The notes below the pieces were generated by a model, which saw nothing but the letters and a program-made list of their open reading frames with translations, had not been told where the DNA came from and ran no database searches. This document shows, one piece after another, positions 16,401-23,478 of a stretch of DNA of 64,000 bases. The translations under genes and the position numbers were made by a program. This stretch comes from Thiodiazotropha sp050291245 (GTDB taxonomy: Bacteria; Pseudomonadota; Gammaproteobacteria; Chromatiales; Chromatiaceae). The stretch lies in assembly GCA_050291245.1 (NCBI GenBank), contig JBNKJP010000059.1, positions 1-64,000 on the forward strand, in the 5' to 3' direction. Every line of letters starts with the position of its first letter. The stretch's first letter is position 1.

Positions 16401-18957
16401 GATCGGGATCCGGTGTTGGATCGGGATCCGGTGTTGGATCGGGATCCGGTGTCGGATCGGGATCCGGTGTCGGATCGGGATCCGGTGTCGGATCAGGATC
16501 CGGTGTCGGATCGGGATTCGGTGTCGGATCAGGATTCGGTGTCGGATCACCACCCATATCAACATCGCCACCATTCAATGTAACTTGTGATGGCATGGCA
16601 GAACCGCCCGGTGTGGCGATAAAACCGAAGCTTATCTCTCCGTTGGGCGCAATCGTGCTGTTCCAACCCCCATCTTTCAACACATATTTGGTGCCGTTAT
16701 GGGAGACGATTTGCGCGTTCCAGATCTGGGTGATTTCGAAAGCGGCATCAAAGCTCAGATTCCATCCTTCGATCGCCTTTGAACCGGTATTGCGGATCAA
16801 GCCCATACCTTGGAAACCAGTTCCCCAATCGTTAGCGTTGCTGATCGTCACCTGAGATGAGATCTGACCTCCATCCTGAGAAGAGGCGCGCGCCATATCG
16901 CTGACAATAATGTCATTCGGAATGCTTCGGCTACCGGGAGCACCGATAAAACCAAAACTGACCTCACCACCCGCCGCGACGGCTTTATTCCAGTCAAAGC
17001 CCTTGATCACATAGGTGGAACCGGTATGTGAAACGATTTCCGCGTTCCAAATCTGATTGATGCTGAAGTCGGCATCGAAGGTTACCTGCCAGTGACCTAT
17101 CCGCTGTGCGGAGGTGTTTTTGACCACCACATCGCCACGGAAAGCGCTACCCCAGTCACCGCCCTTGGTCATGGTCGCGCTGCCGACGCTGCCGCCCGTA
17201 TCGTCCTGGGTCTGTTCAGCGGTCACAGTCACCGTGGTTGCCTTGGCATCCATGGCGCCGCTGTCGTCATAGACGGTCAACGTGACATTGTAGGTTCCGG
17301 CTTGAGTATAGGTGTGAGAAGGTTTAACGCCGGTACCCGTGGAATTATCGCCAAAGTCCCAATCGTAGGCGATGATCGAACCATCCGGATCACTCGAGCC
17401 GCTGCCATCGAAGACAACCGCTGTATTCGCCACGGAAGTATAGGGTCCCTTTGCGTCGGCGACTGGCGACAGGTTACCCACGCCGATGACCACGCTAGCG
17501 GTTACGCTATCCATGACCCCGTCGTTATCGGTCACTGTGAGGGTAACGTTGTAGGTCCCTTGCTCGGTGTAGGTGTGGCTTACTTGCGCACCCGTGGCCG
17601 AAGCACCATCACCGAAATCCCAGGCATAACTGGCGATACTTCCATCCGGATCGGCGCTGGCGCTACCGTTAAACGCAATCGCCATATTCATGGTGCCCAT
17701 GTACGGACCGCCTGCATTCGCCACCGGAGGCTCATTCGCAACATCGCCAATCGTGGCGGTAGTCACCGCGGAGCCGCTCAAGCCGCCGTCATCGGTCACT
17801 TTCAGCACTACGTTAAAGGATCCGGAACGGGTATAGGCATGGGTCGGAGAAGCGCCGCTTCCCGATGAGCCGTCACCGAAATCCCAGGCATAGCTGCTGA
17901 TGCTGCCATCCGCGTCGCTGGAACCGCTCGCATCGAAAGCCAGGGTGTCGCCCACTGTGCCGATATAGGGACCATTGGGCTCTGCGACCGGCGCCTGATT
18001 GGGTTGCTCGATGCTGACCGATGCCCTATCCGAATCTACGGAATTCTGATTGTCCGTAACCGTCAAGGTTACGTTATAGGTGCCTTTCGCAGCATAGCTG
18101 TGGGTAGGCTTGACACCCGTTCCGCTCGACCCATCGCCAAAATTCCAGTCGTAACTGACGATCTGGCCGTCCGCATCCGAGGAACTGCTTGCATCGAAGG
18201 GAATGGCTTGACCAACGAGCCCCATGTAAGGTCCCATGGCTTCGGCAACCGGCGCCTGATTTCCGGCACCGATGGTCACCGTGGTCATTGCGGTCGACGT
18301 ATCACCTTTGTCATCCGTTACGATCAAAGTGACATTGAAGGTACCCGTATTAGCGTACAGGTGCGATACCTGCGCGCCACTGGCTGAGTTACCATCACCG
18401 AAGTCCCAGGAGTACGCGGTAACACTACCATCGTCGTCGGACGAACCCGAGGCGTCGAAGTTGACCGCAACATCCTGAGTACCTGAGTAGGGACCACCGA
18501 TGTCCGCAACCGGCGCTTGATTAGTCCCGGCAGGATCGTAGGTCGCCGCAACGATTTCCGCGGGTTCCGCATCGCTGGCAACCGCCCCACCGTTGATCAC
18601 ATTGTGCGCACCTTCGGTCCAACCCGGTTGAGTACCCGCATTGATTTCGCTCAGGTTGTCGTTGCCACCGGCATCAGCATCCGAGTTCAAGGATTCAATA
18701 GCCGCAAAATCGTATCCGTTCTGTTTGAAGTCCCAACCGTATCCATTCAACTGGCTATAGGAACCCGCGTTATGACACAGGGTACAGGGTGTGACGAGAT
18801 TTGTTTCAGAGGTTGAATCTGGGTAGGTAGTACGCCACGAACTTAGAAAGCTGCTGGTGGCATGGACGGGTGGAGAAACGGTCAGCACTCCTAGGGAAAC
18901 CAGAGCGCTAACCAAAGCCAGCCGCGACGGCTGCGGCCAAGCGAGCTTTGGATACAT
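13462..18957 (-). CDS. Giant exported DUF1592-type cytochrome-like protein with PKD and carbohydrate-binding modules
   Basis: ATG 18957 with AAGGAG upstream (a TTG just before it is also possible) gives 1,831 residues. Domains (numbering includes the TTG residue): signal peptide 1-35; N-terminal region with a CTLCH haem motif (59-63); five PKD domains (about 147-581); two CBM2-like cellulose-binding modules (591-687, 698-790); PDPTPD linker (803-866); a lectin-like beta-sandwich (about 870-1095); Thr-Gly-Gly-Asp linker; DUF1587 (about 1140-1200); DUF1595 (about 1230-1295); a CBM60-like module (1317-1435, with DRNLYV); DUF1592 (about 1455-1585); DUF1588 (about 1605-1705, with CSACH at 1686-1690); DUF1585 (to the end). 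The two CxxCH motifs suggest covalent c-haem. Inferred role: an extracellular redox protein anchored to cellulose and xylan, working with the DUF1552 partner. No activity is established for the family. Confidence 0.9.
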   Translation of the reverse strand: MYPKLAWPQPSRLALVSALVSLGVLTVSPPVHATSSFLSSWRTTYPDSTSETNLVTPCTLCHNAGSYSQLNGYGWDFKQNGYDFAAIESLNSDADAGGNDNLSEINAGTQPGWTEGAHNVINGGAVASDAEPAEIVAATYDPAGTNQAPVADIGGPYSGTQDVAVNFDASGSSDDDGSVTAYSWDFGDGNSASGAQVSHLYANTGTFNVTLIVTDDKGDTSTAMTTVTIGAGNQAPVAEAMGPYMGLVGQAIPFDASSSSDADGQIVSYDWNFGDGSSGTGVKPTHSYAAKGTYNVTLTVTDNQNSVDSDRASVSIEQPNQAPVAEPNGPYIGTVGDTLAFDASGSSDADGSISSYAWDFGDGSSGSGASPTHAYTRSGSFNVVLKVTDDGGLSGSAVTTATIGDVANEPPVANAGGPYMGTMNMAIAFNGSASADPDGSIASYAWDFGDGASATGAQVSHTYTEQGTYNVTLTVTDNDGVMDSVTASVVIGVGNLSPVADAKGPYTSVANTAVVFDGSGSSDPDGSIIAYDWDFGDNSTGTGVKPSHTYTQAGTYNVTLTVYDDSGAMDAKATTVTVTAEQTQDDTGGSVGSATMTKGGDWGSAFRGDVVVKNTSAQRIGHWQVTFDADFSINQIWNAEIVSHTGSTYVIKGFDWNKAVAAGGEVSFGFIGAPGSRSIPNDIIVSDMARASSQDGGQISSQVTISNANDWGTGFQGMGLIRNTGSKAIEGWNLSFDAAFEITQIWNAQIVSHNGTKYVLKDGGWNSTIAPNGEISFGFIATPGGSAMPSQVTLNGGDVDMGGDPTPNPDPTPNPDPTPDPDPTPDPDPTPDPDPTPDPDPTPDPDPTPDPDPTPDPDPTPDPDPGQGSACTDADLFCEDFESLSGSNATSSAWAIESRAATASIDNAHARGNKALHLKTTDNGMAFLVPNNFSAPGNSFYGRMWLWVDEFPTKPDYAHFTMVEASGSGNSTLVRPIGGQYIPGHASDIPLWGVGSDGGPTGDWTNWQDTTPTANGQWTCMEWRMDAADNSVDVWIDGVAKPELSVSTTDHGGSSGDFVFPDFNKIRLGWQLYQGGSTPPEFNIWLDDLALSTTRVGCGSGSGNDNGTGGDTGTGGDTGTGGDTGTGGDPTQQACGGRTTYGPRELKLLTRVEYQNSIEDLLGIDFNVSKTVPFDALIEGYFNNAYNPVTESHADAYLAVAEKVAAWSAERNFQGVVDCGFDSNGNASVGAQECQNRFLNEFATRAFRRPLSGAEKATYQAVFDGSLTGGDIKEGLKLGLTALLTAPQFLYRSEVGVSVQDLENGTGGVASGDATTVNGANFQVKTAGGADGSGWNIWSNGYIENSFTLADSAQFQISMKGDVAAGGWPQMELAIDGNVVASTIVDSSSYTDYTFDVAGFGGTHNVQIRFTNDLYENGEDRNLYVQSASVSATQSDAAISDATDLATLDSDAYVLTSYEIASFLSYTLTGSTPDAILLEAAKNGELATNAQVEAQITRLLSTDRAKQHMGVFAAQWLGSDEVLKAQKDMTLFPDFNDDVREAMAAEVKAFFSHIFFSQDEGFTDLFDADYTFANNALAQFYGLASVGTNSSNPDDFVQVDATSAHRGGLLTMGAFLANDADLDDSSPIKRAVDIRLNILCQDIPKPDNNIATFRAEEMERVLSELQGKKILNREFVALMTKESPCSACHDEIINPLGFAMEDYDAVGRYRAVDHNGLSIDSTGTLYGVNTLFDGETLDLAGGKDLTNKFAELESVKSCFSSNVFRYAMNVGHDVIDAGNAQLGSLTTEEKQDYSCSVDHLTSTLAETNSMAELFTRMGTLDLVRFRKQRDR
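15571..15645 (-). repeat. 18-bp tandem repeat encoding the TGTGGD linker
   Basis: Four near-identical 18-bp units encode Asp-Thr-Gly-Thr-Gly-Gly repeats that join the lectin-like module to the DUF1587 part of the giant protein. Confidence 0.8.
16363..16550 (-). repeat. 18-bp tandem repeat encoding the PDPTPD linker
   Basis: About ten 18-bp units of the type GGATCGGGATCCGGTGTT encode Pro-Asp-Pro-Thr-Pro-Asp repeats between the CBM2 modules and the lectin-like module. The unit is close in sequence to the linker repeat of the metallopeptidase-like gene at 10820-10984, although the two proteins are otherwise unrelated beyond their secretion. Confidence 0.85.
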
Positions 18958-18988
18958 CAAATTACTCCTTGCATCGGATTATTTTATT

Positions 18989-19005
18989 AATTGTTGACGT
19001 CAATT
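18989..19005. promoter_or_regulatory. Palindrome upstream of the DUF1592 gene, candidate operator
   Basis: AATTG-TTGACGT-CAATT is an inverted repeat with a perfect 10-bp core palindrome (TTGACGTCAA) 32 bp upstream of the giant gene. Its size and symmetry suit a winged-helix dimer such as the divergently encoded MarR protein. This is an inference. Confidence 0.45.
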
Positions 19006-19334
19006 ACTGCGTGAACAAATTACATATCCGTGACAACACACCTGTGTAGTCCCTAATCAGGAGCGCCCCATTTCTGACCACGGATTAATTGTTCTCTATG
19101 CCCCGTCGTTCCATGAGATAAGCAAGTCGTATTGACCTCATCGCTTAGCTCGCAACCCTACGGATCAACCAATTAAAAATCTTGGAACTCAATCACAAAA
19201 TATAAGGTCTCCTGATAACCAGCACTAAATAAAAGCATGGATAACTTCAGATTATTGCAGCCCTGCCGAGTGGCGCTGCGGACTTCGATACGTTGCTGAA
19301 ACCGAATCAACGCGCATATCAAAATATTATAAAA

Positions 19335-19353
19335 ACATCAATTTCATTGATGT
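19335..19353. promoter_or_regulatory. Inverted repeat upstream of the marR gene, candidate operator
   Basis: ACATCAAT-TTC-ATTGATGT is a perfect 8-bp inverted repeat with a 3-nt spacer, and an extra ATTGATG half-site follows at 19403-19409. It lies about 110 bp upstream of the MarR-type start at 19463, in AT-rich DNA shared with the divergent DUF1592 gene, so it could serve autoregulation. Confidence 0.5.
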
Positions 19354-19462
19354 AAATGTGTTACCTATTTCACAGTCATTTTTGGTATCATATACATTAA
19401 CAATTGATGAAATAAACCCGATGCTTCCTCTCGAGAAGCCTGTCACTATCGGAGCGTATGGT

Positions 19463-19951
19463 ATGAATCCTAGCCGCACAGGCGTGAGTCAATCCAAGGA
19501 CAAAGCGCACGCAAATAAAGCGAAGAGCCAGCCTTATGGCGTGGCCTATCTCATAGGCAGACTCGATCGCGCACTCAAACTTCAATTCCGCCAAATGCTT
19601 AAACCCTTGGGACTAACGTTGGGTCAATACACCGCCCTGTCCGTTTTTTACAACAATGGCAAACTTTCCAATGCCAAACTTGCCGATAGCATCATGGTCA
19701 CTCCGCAAGCTGCCAATGAGTTGGTCAAGGTCATGGATGAGAATGGCTGGATCGTGCGTAAACCTGACCCTCACCACGGCCGAATAATCAACATCAGCCT
19801 GACCACTGAGGGGAAAAAACTTTTGAAATTGTGCAACAAGGCTGCGGCAACCCTGGAAAAAAACATCCTGAGCCACCTCAGCACTGTTGAAATCAACGCG
19901 CTGCGCAGTCAGTTGAAAGCCACACTGCGCATGATCAAAGACAAAGACTAA
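19463..19951 (+). CDS. MarR-family transcriptional regulator
   Basis: The 162-residue form from ATG 19463 (GGAGCG 6 bp upstream) is preferred over the long frame from 19358. The protein has the MarR layout: an N-terminal dimerisation helix (LIGRLDRALKLQFRQML), the winged helix-turn-helix with recognition helix around MVTPQAANELVKVMDENGWI, the wing PDPHHGRIINISLT, and a long C-terminal helix. MarR proteins bind palindromes and often sense phenolics or plant compounds; PecS of Dickeya, which controls pectinases, is a member. The gene is divergent from the DUF1592-DUF1552 unit and next to the pectinase cluster, which makes it a good candidate for its regulator, though this is inferred from position only. 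Confidence 0.88.
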   Translation: MNPSRTGVSQSKDKAHANKAKSQPYGVAYLIGRLDRALKLQFRQMLKPLGLTLGQYTALSVFYNNGKLSNAKLADSIMVTPQAANELVKVMDENGWIVRKPDPHHGRIINISLTTEGKKLLKLCNKAAATLEKNILSHLSTVEINALRSQLKATLRMIKDKD

Positions 19952-20005
19952 TTCTGATTCCCCTGGTTGCCTCGCGCTGCGTGGGAACGGGAGTATCAAG
20001 CAGGC

Positions 20006-20548
20006 TCAGGACGACCGTGAATCCGCATGTCGCTGTGCCAGGCGAACATAGTGCTCGGATGTATAACCGATGATCTCCTTTTCCCGTTCACTCAGTACGC
20101 GCACCCGCCGCGCCGGCCGTCCCAGCCACAAATACCCCCCTTCGAGCCGCCGCCCCTGAGGCACCAGGGACCCGGCACCGAGCATCGCCCCCGGCTCCAG
20201 TACCGCACCATCAAGAATCGTTGAGTCCATGCCGATAAAACACCCATCGGCCAGCTCGCAACCATGCAGCATCACCCGATGCCCCACGGTCACGCCCTCG
20301 CCGATGATCAGCGGACGCCCGCCAGGCAGATAGTGGCTGTCGTGGGAGACGTGCAGCACCGAACCGTCCTGAATGTTGCTGCGCGCACCGATGCGGATTT
20401 TATGGACATCGCCGCGGATCACGCACATTGGCCAAACCGAGGCCTGTGATGCAATATGGACATCACCGATGACCACCGCGGTTTCATCTACCCAGGCATC
20501 GCCAGCGATGCGCGGGACGTGGGTTTCGAAGGGACGTATGTTGGGCAT
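20006..20548 (-). CDS. Gamma-carbonic anhydrase family protein (YrdA-like)
   Basis: A 180-residue left-handed beta-helix protein of the gamma-class carbonic anhydrase/transferase-like group. Hexapeptide repeats run from about residue 20 to 135 (AWVDETAVVIGDVHIA..., VIRGDVHKIRIGARSNIQDG). The three metal-binding His are visible in SVLHV, VGHRV and MLHGC. The family binds zinc or iron as trimers; whether this member hydrates CO2 is unproven. It is divergent from lemA, with only 25 bp between the two starts, so the promoters must overlap the opposite coding regions. Confidence 0.9.
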   Translation of the reverse strand: MPNIRPFETHVPRIAGDAWVDETAVVIGDVHIASQASVWPMCVIRGDVHKIRIGARSNIQDGSVLHVSHDSHYLPGGRPLIIGEGVTVGHRVMLHGCELADGCFIGMDSTILDGAVLEPGAMLGAGSLVPQGRRLEGGYLWLGRPARRVRVLSEREKEIIGYTSEHYVRLAQRHADSRSS

Positions 20549-20573
20549 ATGACTGAAGGGGGCTCCTGTAACA

Positions 20574-21146
20574 ATGCAGATATTCAGCTTTGTAGTGATC
20601 GGGGCGATTGTAGCAATCCTGATCTACGGCGTGATGATTTACAACAATCTGGTACGGCTCAAGCACGACGTGAGCAAGGCCTGGGCGAACATCGACGTGC
20701 TGCTGAAACAGCGCCACGACGAACTGCCCAAGCTGGTGGAGACCTGCAAGCAATACATGCAGTTCGAGCAGGAGACCCTGGAGAAGGTCATGCAGGCCCG
20801 CTCCGCGGTCCACAGCGCGGCCGCTTCCGGGAACGTGGGCGCCCTGGGCGCGGCGGAAGGCCAGTTGCGGCTGGGACTGGGTAACCTGTTCGCGGTGGCG
20901 GAGAACTATCCCGACCTGAAGACCAACGAGACCTTCCTGCACCTGCAGAGCCGCATCACCGGACTGGAGAACAGCATCGCCGACCGTCGCGAGTTCTATA
21001 ACGACAGCGTCAATATGAACAACGTGCGCATCGAGCAGTTCCCGGACGTGATCCTGGCCCGGATGTTCGCTTTCCAGCCGGCGGAACTGCTGGAGTTCGA
21101 GGCCTCGGAACTAACGGATGTGGATATCGGCACCCTGTTTCACTGA
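20574..21146 (+). CDS. lemA: LemA family membrane protein
   Basis: A 190-residue protein with a single N-terminal membrane helix (4-23), then YNNLVRLKHDVSKAWANIDVLLKQRHDELPKL-type helices typical of LemA. A conserved helical bundle continues to about residue 160. LemA proteins are inner-membrane anchored with the bulk outside; their function is poorly defined. The stop codon overlaps the ATG of the next gene (TGATG), so the two are translationally coupled; LemA with a GIDE-domain partner is a recurrent pair. Confidence 0.92.
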   Translation: MQIFSFVVIGAIVAILIYGVMIYNNLVRLKHDVSKAWANIDVLLKQRHDELPKLVETCKQYMQFEQETLEKVMQARSAVHSAAASGNVGALGAAEGQLRLGLGNLFAVAENYPDLKTNETFLHLQSRITGLENSIADRREFYNDSVNMNNVRIEQFPDVILARMFAFQPAELLEFEASELTDVDIGTLFH

Positions 21147-22090
21147 TGCAGGCTGTCGCCAACCTCAGCGCCGGCGAATTCCTGTTCTGGAGCGGCCTGC
21201 TATCGCTGGCCGCCCTGGCCGGGCTGATCACCTCCTTCATCGCATTCCACCGGGCTCGGCTGATCGAAGACACCCCCACGGCGAAGATCCGCTCCGCCCC
21301 CCAGGGCTATGTGGAGTTGATCGGCGAGGCGGATTTGATGCGCGGTGAACCGGTGATCGCACCGCTGAGCAATACCCCTTGCTGCTGGTGGAAATACCGG
21401 GTCGAGAAGAAGAGCGATAACGGCTGGCGCACCCAGCGCACCGGGGTCAGCGACAGCCTGTTCCTGCTGCGCGACGGCACCGGGGAGTGCATCCTCGATC
21501 CGGAGGGGGCTTCGATAAGCGCCAGCGAACGTCAGGTCTGGTACGGTCCCAACGCCACCCCCTTTGCCGGGCCGGACCGGGGCCGGGGCACCACCCACAG
21601 CCGCTTTAATCTGTTCGGCCTGGAAGTCTCGGTCAACACCACCTTCGACGGCGACTACCGTTACACCGAGGAGACGATACTGCCCGGGGACCCCCTCTAC
21701 GCCATCGGCCTGTTCAGCTCCCTGGGGGAATTCGACCGCAAGGCGATGCGCGACGAGCGGATCCGCGAGCGCCTGCGCCAGTGGAAGTCCGATCACGCCG
21801 AACTGCTGGTCCGCTTCGACCGCAACCGGGATGGACACATCGATGCCGAGGAGTGGGAGACCGCCCGTCGAGTCGCGGAACGGGAGGTGACCCGGGAACA
21901 GATGCAAGAGGACCAGCAGCCTCTGCATACCCTGAGCGGCACCGGCTCGACCCGGCGGCCACTGCTGATCTCCACCCGGGAGGAGTTCGCCCTGGTACGG
22001 CGCTATCGCCTGGTATCGTTCTTCAGCCTGGTCGGTTTCTTTACCCTGGGAACCGGTGTAGCCTGGATGGTTACGGTGAGATTCCTGTAG
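21146..22090 (+). CDS. GIDE-domain membrane protein with an EF-hand-like loop
   Basis: A 314-residue protein with an N-terminal membrane helix (about 12-34) and a C-terminal one (about 290-311). The central part matches the bacterial GIDE domain (TAKIRSAPQGYVELIGEA, then CCWWKYRVEKK), a fold shared with the non-RING part of the mitochondrial E3 ligase MULAN. No RING finger is present. A DRNRDGHIDAEEW segment at about 228-240 is a canonical EF-hand calcium loop followed by a charged helix. It is coupled to lemA by overlapping stop/start codons, and the two probably act as one complex in the inner membrane. Confidence 0.85.
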   Translation: MQAVANLSAGEFLFWSGLLSLAALAGLITSFIAFHRARLIEDTPTAKIRSAPQGYVELIGEADLMRGEPVIAPLSNTPCCWWKYRVEKKSDNGWRTQRTGVSDSLFLLRDGTGECILDPEGASISASERQVWYGPNATPFAGPDRGRGTTHSRFNLFGLEVSVNTTFDGDYRYTEETILPGDPLYAIGLFSSLGEFDRKAMRDERIRERLRQWKSDHAELLVRFDRNRDGHIDAEEWETARRVAEREVTREQMQEDQQPLHTLSGTGSTRRPLLISTREEFALVRRYRLVSFFSLVGFFTLGTGVAWMVTVRFL

Positions 22091-22110
22091 CACCGCACTG
22101 CTTTACGCAT

Positions 22111-22220
22111 CGTTCCCACGCTTCACGTGGGAATTCAGACCAGTGCTCATGCGATCACGTCACACTTGGCAGTACTGCATGGCCCAGGTATGCATTCCCA
22201 CGCAGAGCGTGGGAACGAGG
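22111..22220. repeat. REP-like doublet (two inverted palindromes)
   Basis: Two palindromes, GTTCCCACGCTTCACGTGGGAA (22112-22133) and TTCCCACGCAGAGCGTGGGAA (22195-22215), face each other across about 60 bp. The same layout appears at 23256-23366 and 28239-28348, so the unit is a mobile REPIN-like pair, not a chance hairpin. Confidence 0.8.
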
Positions 22221-22361
22221 GGAGTACGCGATCGATATCGGGAACTCTGGAGTGACCGCGGGTTCCAAGCTGTGAACTTGAGAATTTACCCTAACCCCGT
22301 TACAAAGCGGAACCTGATTAACTACTATGCTCCGCTTTAGGGTGGTGGGGGTGAGAAAAGT

Positions 22362-22573
22362 TTTTAGTTTTGAGTTTTGAGTTTTTAGTGGATGAGTTCG
22401 CTGCGCTCACGGGTTATGGGCTCCCCCTCTCCTTTCGGTGGGTGTTGTAAAAGCATGCCGAGAATCATCTCAAACGGATTTTGCGACACCCTCCTTCGCG
22501 GGAGAGGGGGCATAAAAACCTGTGAGCGCAGCGAACTCATCCACTCAAAACTAAAAACTCAACACTCAAAACT
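22362..22573. repeat. 212-bp inverted-repeat element (MITE-like hairpin)
   Basis: The left arm (22362-22415) and right arm (22518-22573) are near-complementary over more than 40 bp and share GTGGATGAGTTCGCTGCGCT. The inner parts also pair (CCCCCTCTCC against GGAGAGGGGG, then GGGTGT against ACACCC). The element is noncoding and would fold almost completely into a hairpin. It lies between the GIDE-domain gene and the CNP1-like gene. Confidence 0.75.
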
Positions 22574-22694
22574 GCTGTTGGCGACTGATCCACTGGCCGA
22601 GTAAAGTGGGTAATCAGGAAACGCAATAACACCCCCCCGGTAGAAACCAACCGGTGGATGACCTTGCCGACCACGACACAACCAGGAACCCAAG

Positions 22695-23231
22695 TTGATA
22701 CGTCAGATCTCCATCCTGTTCGCCCTGAGCCTGCTCAGCACCCCAGCCACCGCCGGCAACATTCTGCTCGATGACCCCACCGACATCCCCTACACCCCCG
22801 GCGCGGAAGAGGTCTGGCACGAAGATGAGGTCAAACTGCCCGAACGGATCAACCGGGATGCGCTGCAGGCCTTTGAGGTGGGCGCCGGTACACAGCAGTT
22901 CGACTACCTGATCGACGCCACCAGTCTGCACACCGGCGCGGACGGGGTGACCCGCTGCCTGCTGGTGATCCGCTCCCGTTCCGGGGTCGACAACAGCTCC
23001 TACGAGGGATTTCGCTGCGGAGAACGACTCTACAAGGTCTACGCCTATGGTGACGGGAACACGCTCTTTCCTGCTTCGGACACGGACTGGCAGTCGATCC
23101 CCAAGGACAATTCCACCGACTACCGAGCCGCGCTCTACGACGACATACTGTGCAACCTGCTGACCGGCAAGCCGAACGACCCGGATGATGTGATCCGAGC
23201 CATGCGCGACCATCGGCGGGTGAGTGAGTAA
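22695..23231 (+). CDS. Exported CNP1-like family protein
   Basis: The product has 178 residues from a TTG start at 22695 (AGGA lies just upstream), with a signal peptide (1-20). The mature part fits the CNP1-like family: WHEDEVKLPE near the N-terminus, FDYLIDATSLHTGADGVTRCLLVIRSRSG in the middle and YEGFRCGERLYKVYAYG, with two Cys that may form a disulfide. The family is periplasmic and of unknown function. It stands alone between repeat elements (22111-22573 upstream and 23256-23366 downstream). Confidence 0.85.
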   Translation: MIRQISILFALSLLSTPATAGNILLDDPTDIPYTPGAEEVWHEDEVKLPERINRDALQAFEVGAGTQQFDYLIDATSLHTGADGVTRCLLVIRSRSGVDNSSYEGFRCGERLYKVYAYGDGNTLFPASDTDWQSIPKDNSTDYRAALYDDILCNLLTGKPNDPDDVIRAMRDHRRVSE

Positions 23232-23255
23232 CAAAGCCTGTTAACCCGATCGCCT

Positions 23256-23366
23256 GGTTCCCACGCTCTGGGTGGGAACGCAGACCCAGGCTTCAGTGAA
23301 CACATCAGGCCTGGGCAATACCATTTAGCTCTGGTATGCATTCCCACGCAGAGCGTGGGAACGAGG
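23256..23366. repeat. REP-like doublet
   Basis: Palindromes at 23257-23279 (GTTCCCACGCTCTGGGTGGGAAC) and 23341-23361 (TTCCCACGCAGAGCGTGGGAA) flank about 60 bp containing CAGACCC and GGTATGCA, as in the other doublets. Confidence 0.8.
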
Positions 23367-23478
23367 AACCAGGGGACAACCCCTGAGATCCACTCAGTTT
23401 CCAGGGGTTTCCCTACATCCCTGGATGCTATTTAATCAGCGCCATCATCTGGAACAGACACCTATTGGAACCACCATA

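Noticed and set aside
10820..16550. 18-bp tandem arrays as CRISPR-like repeats.
   Set aside because: They have no unique spacers, lie inside open reading frames and encode Pro/Asp/Thr linkers.
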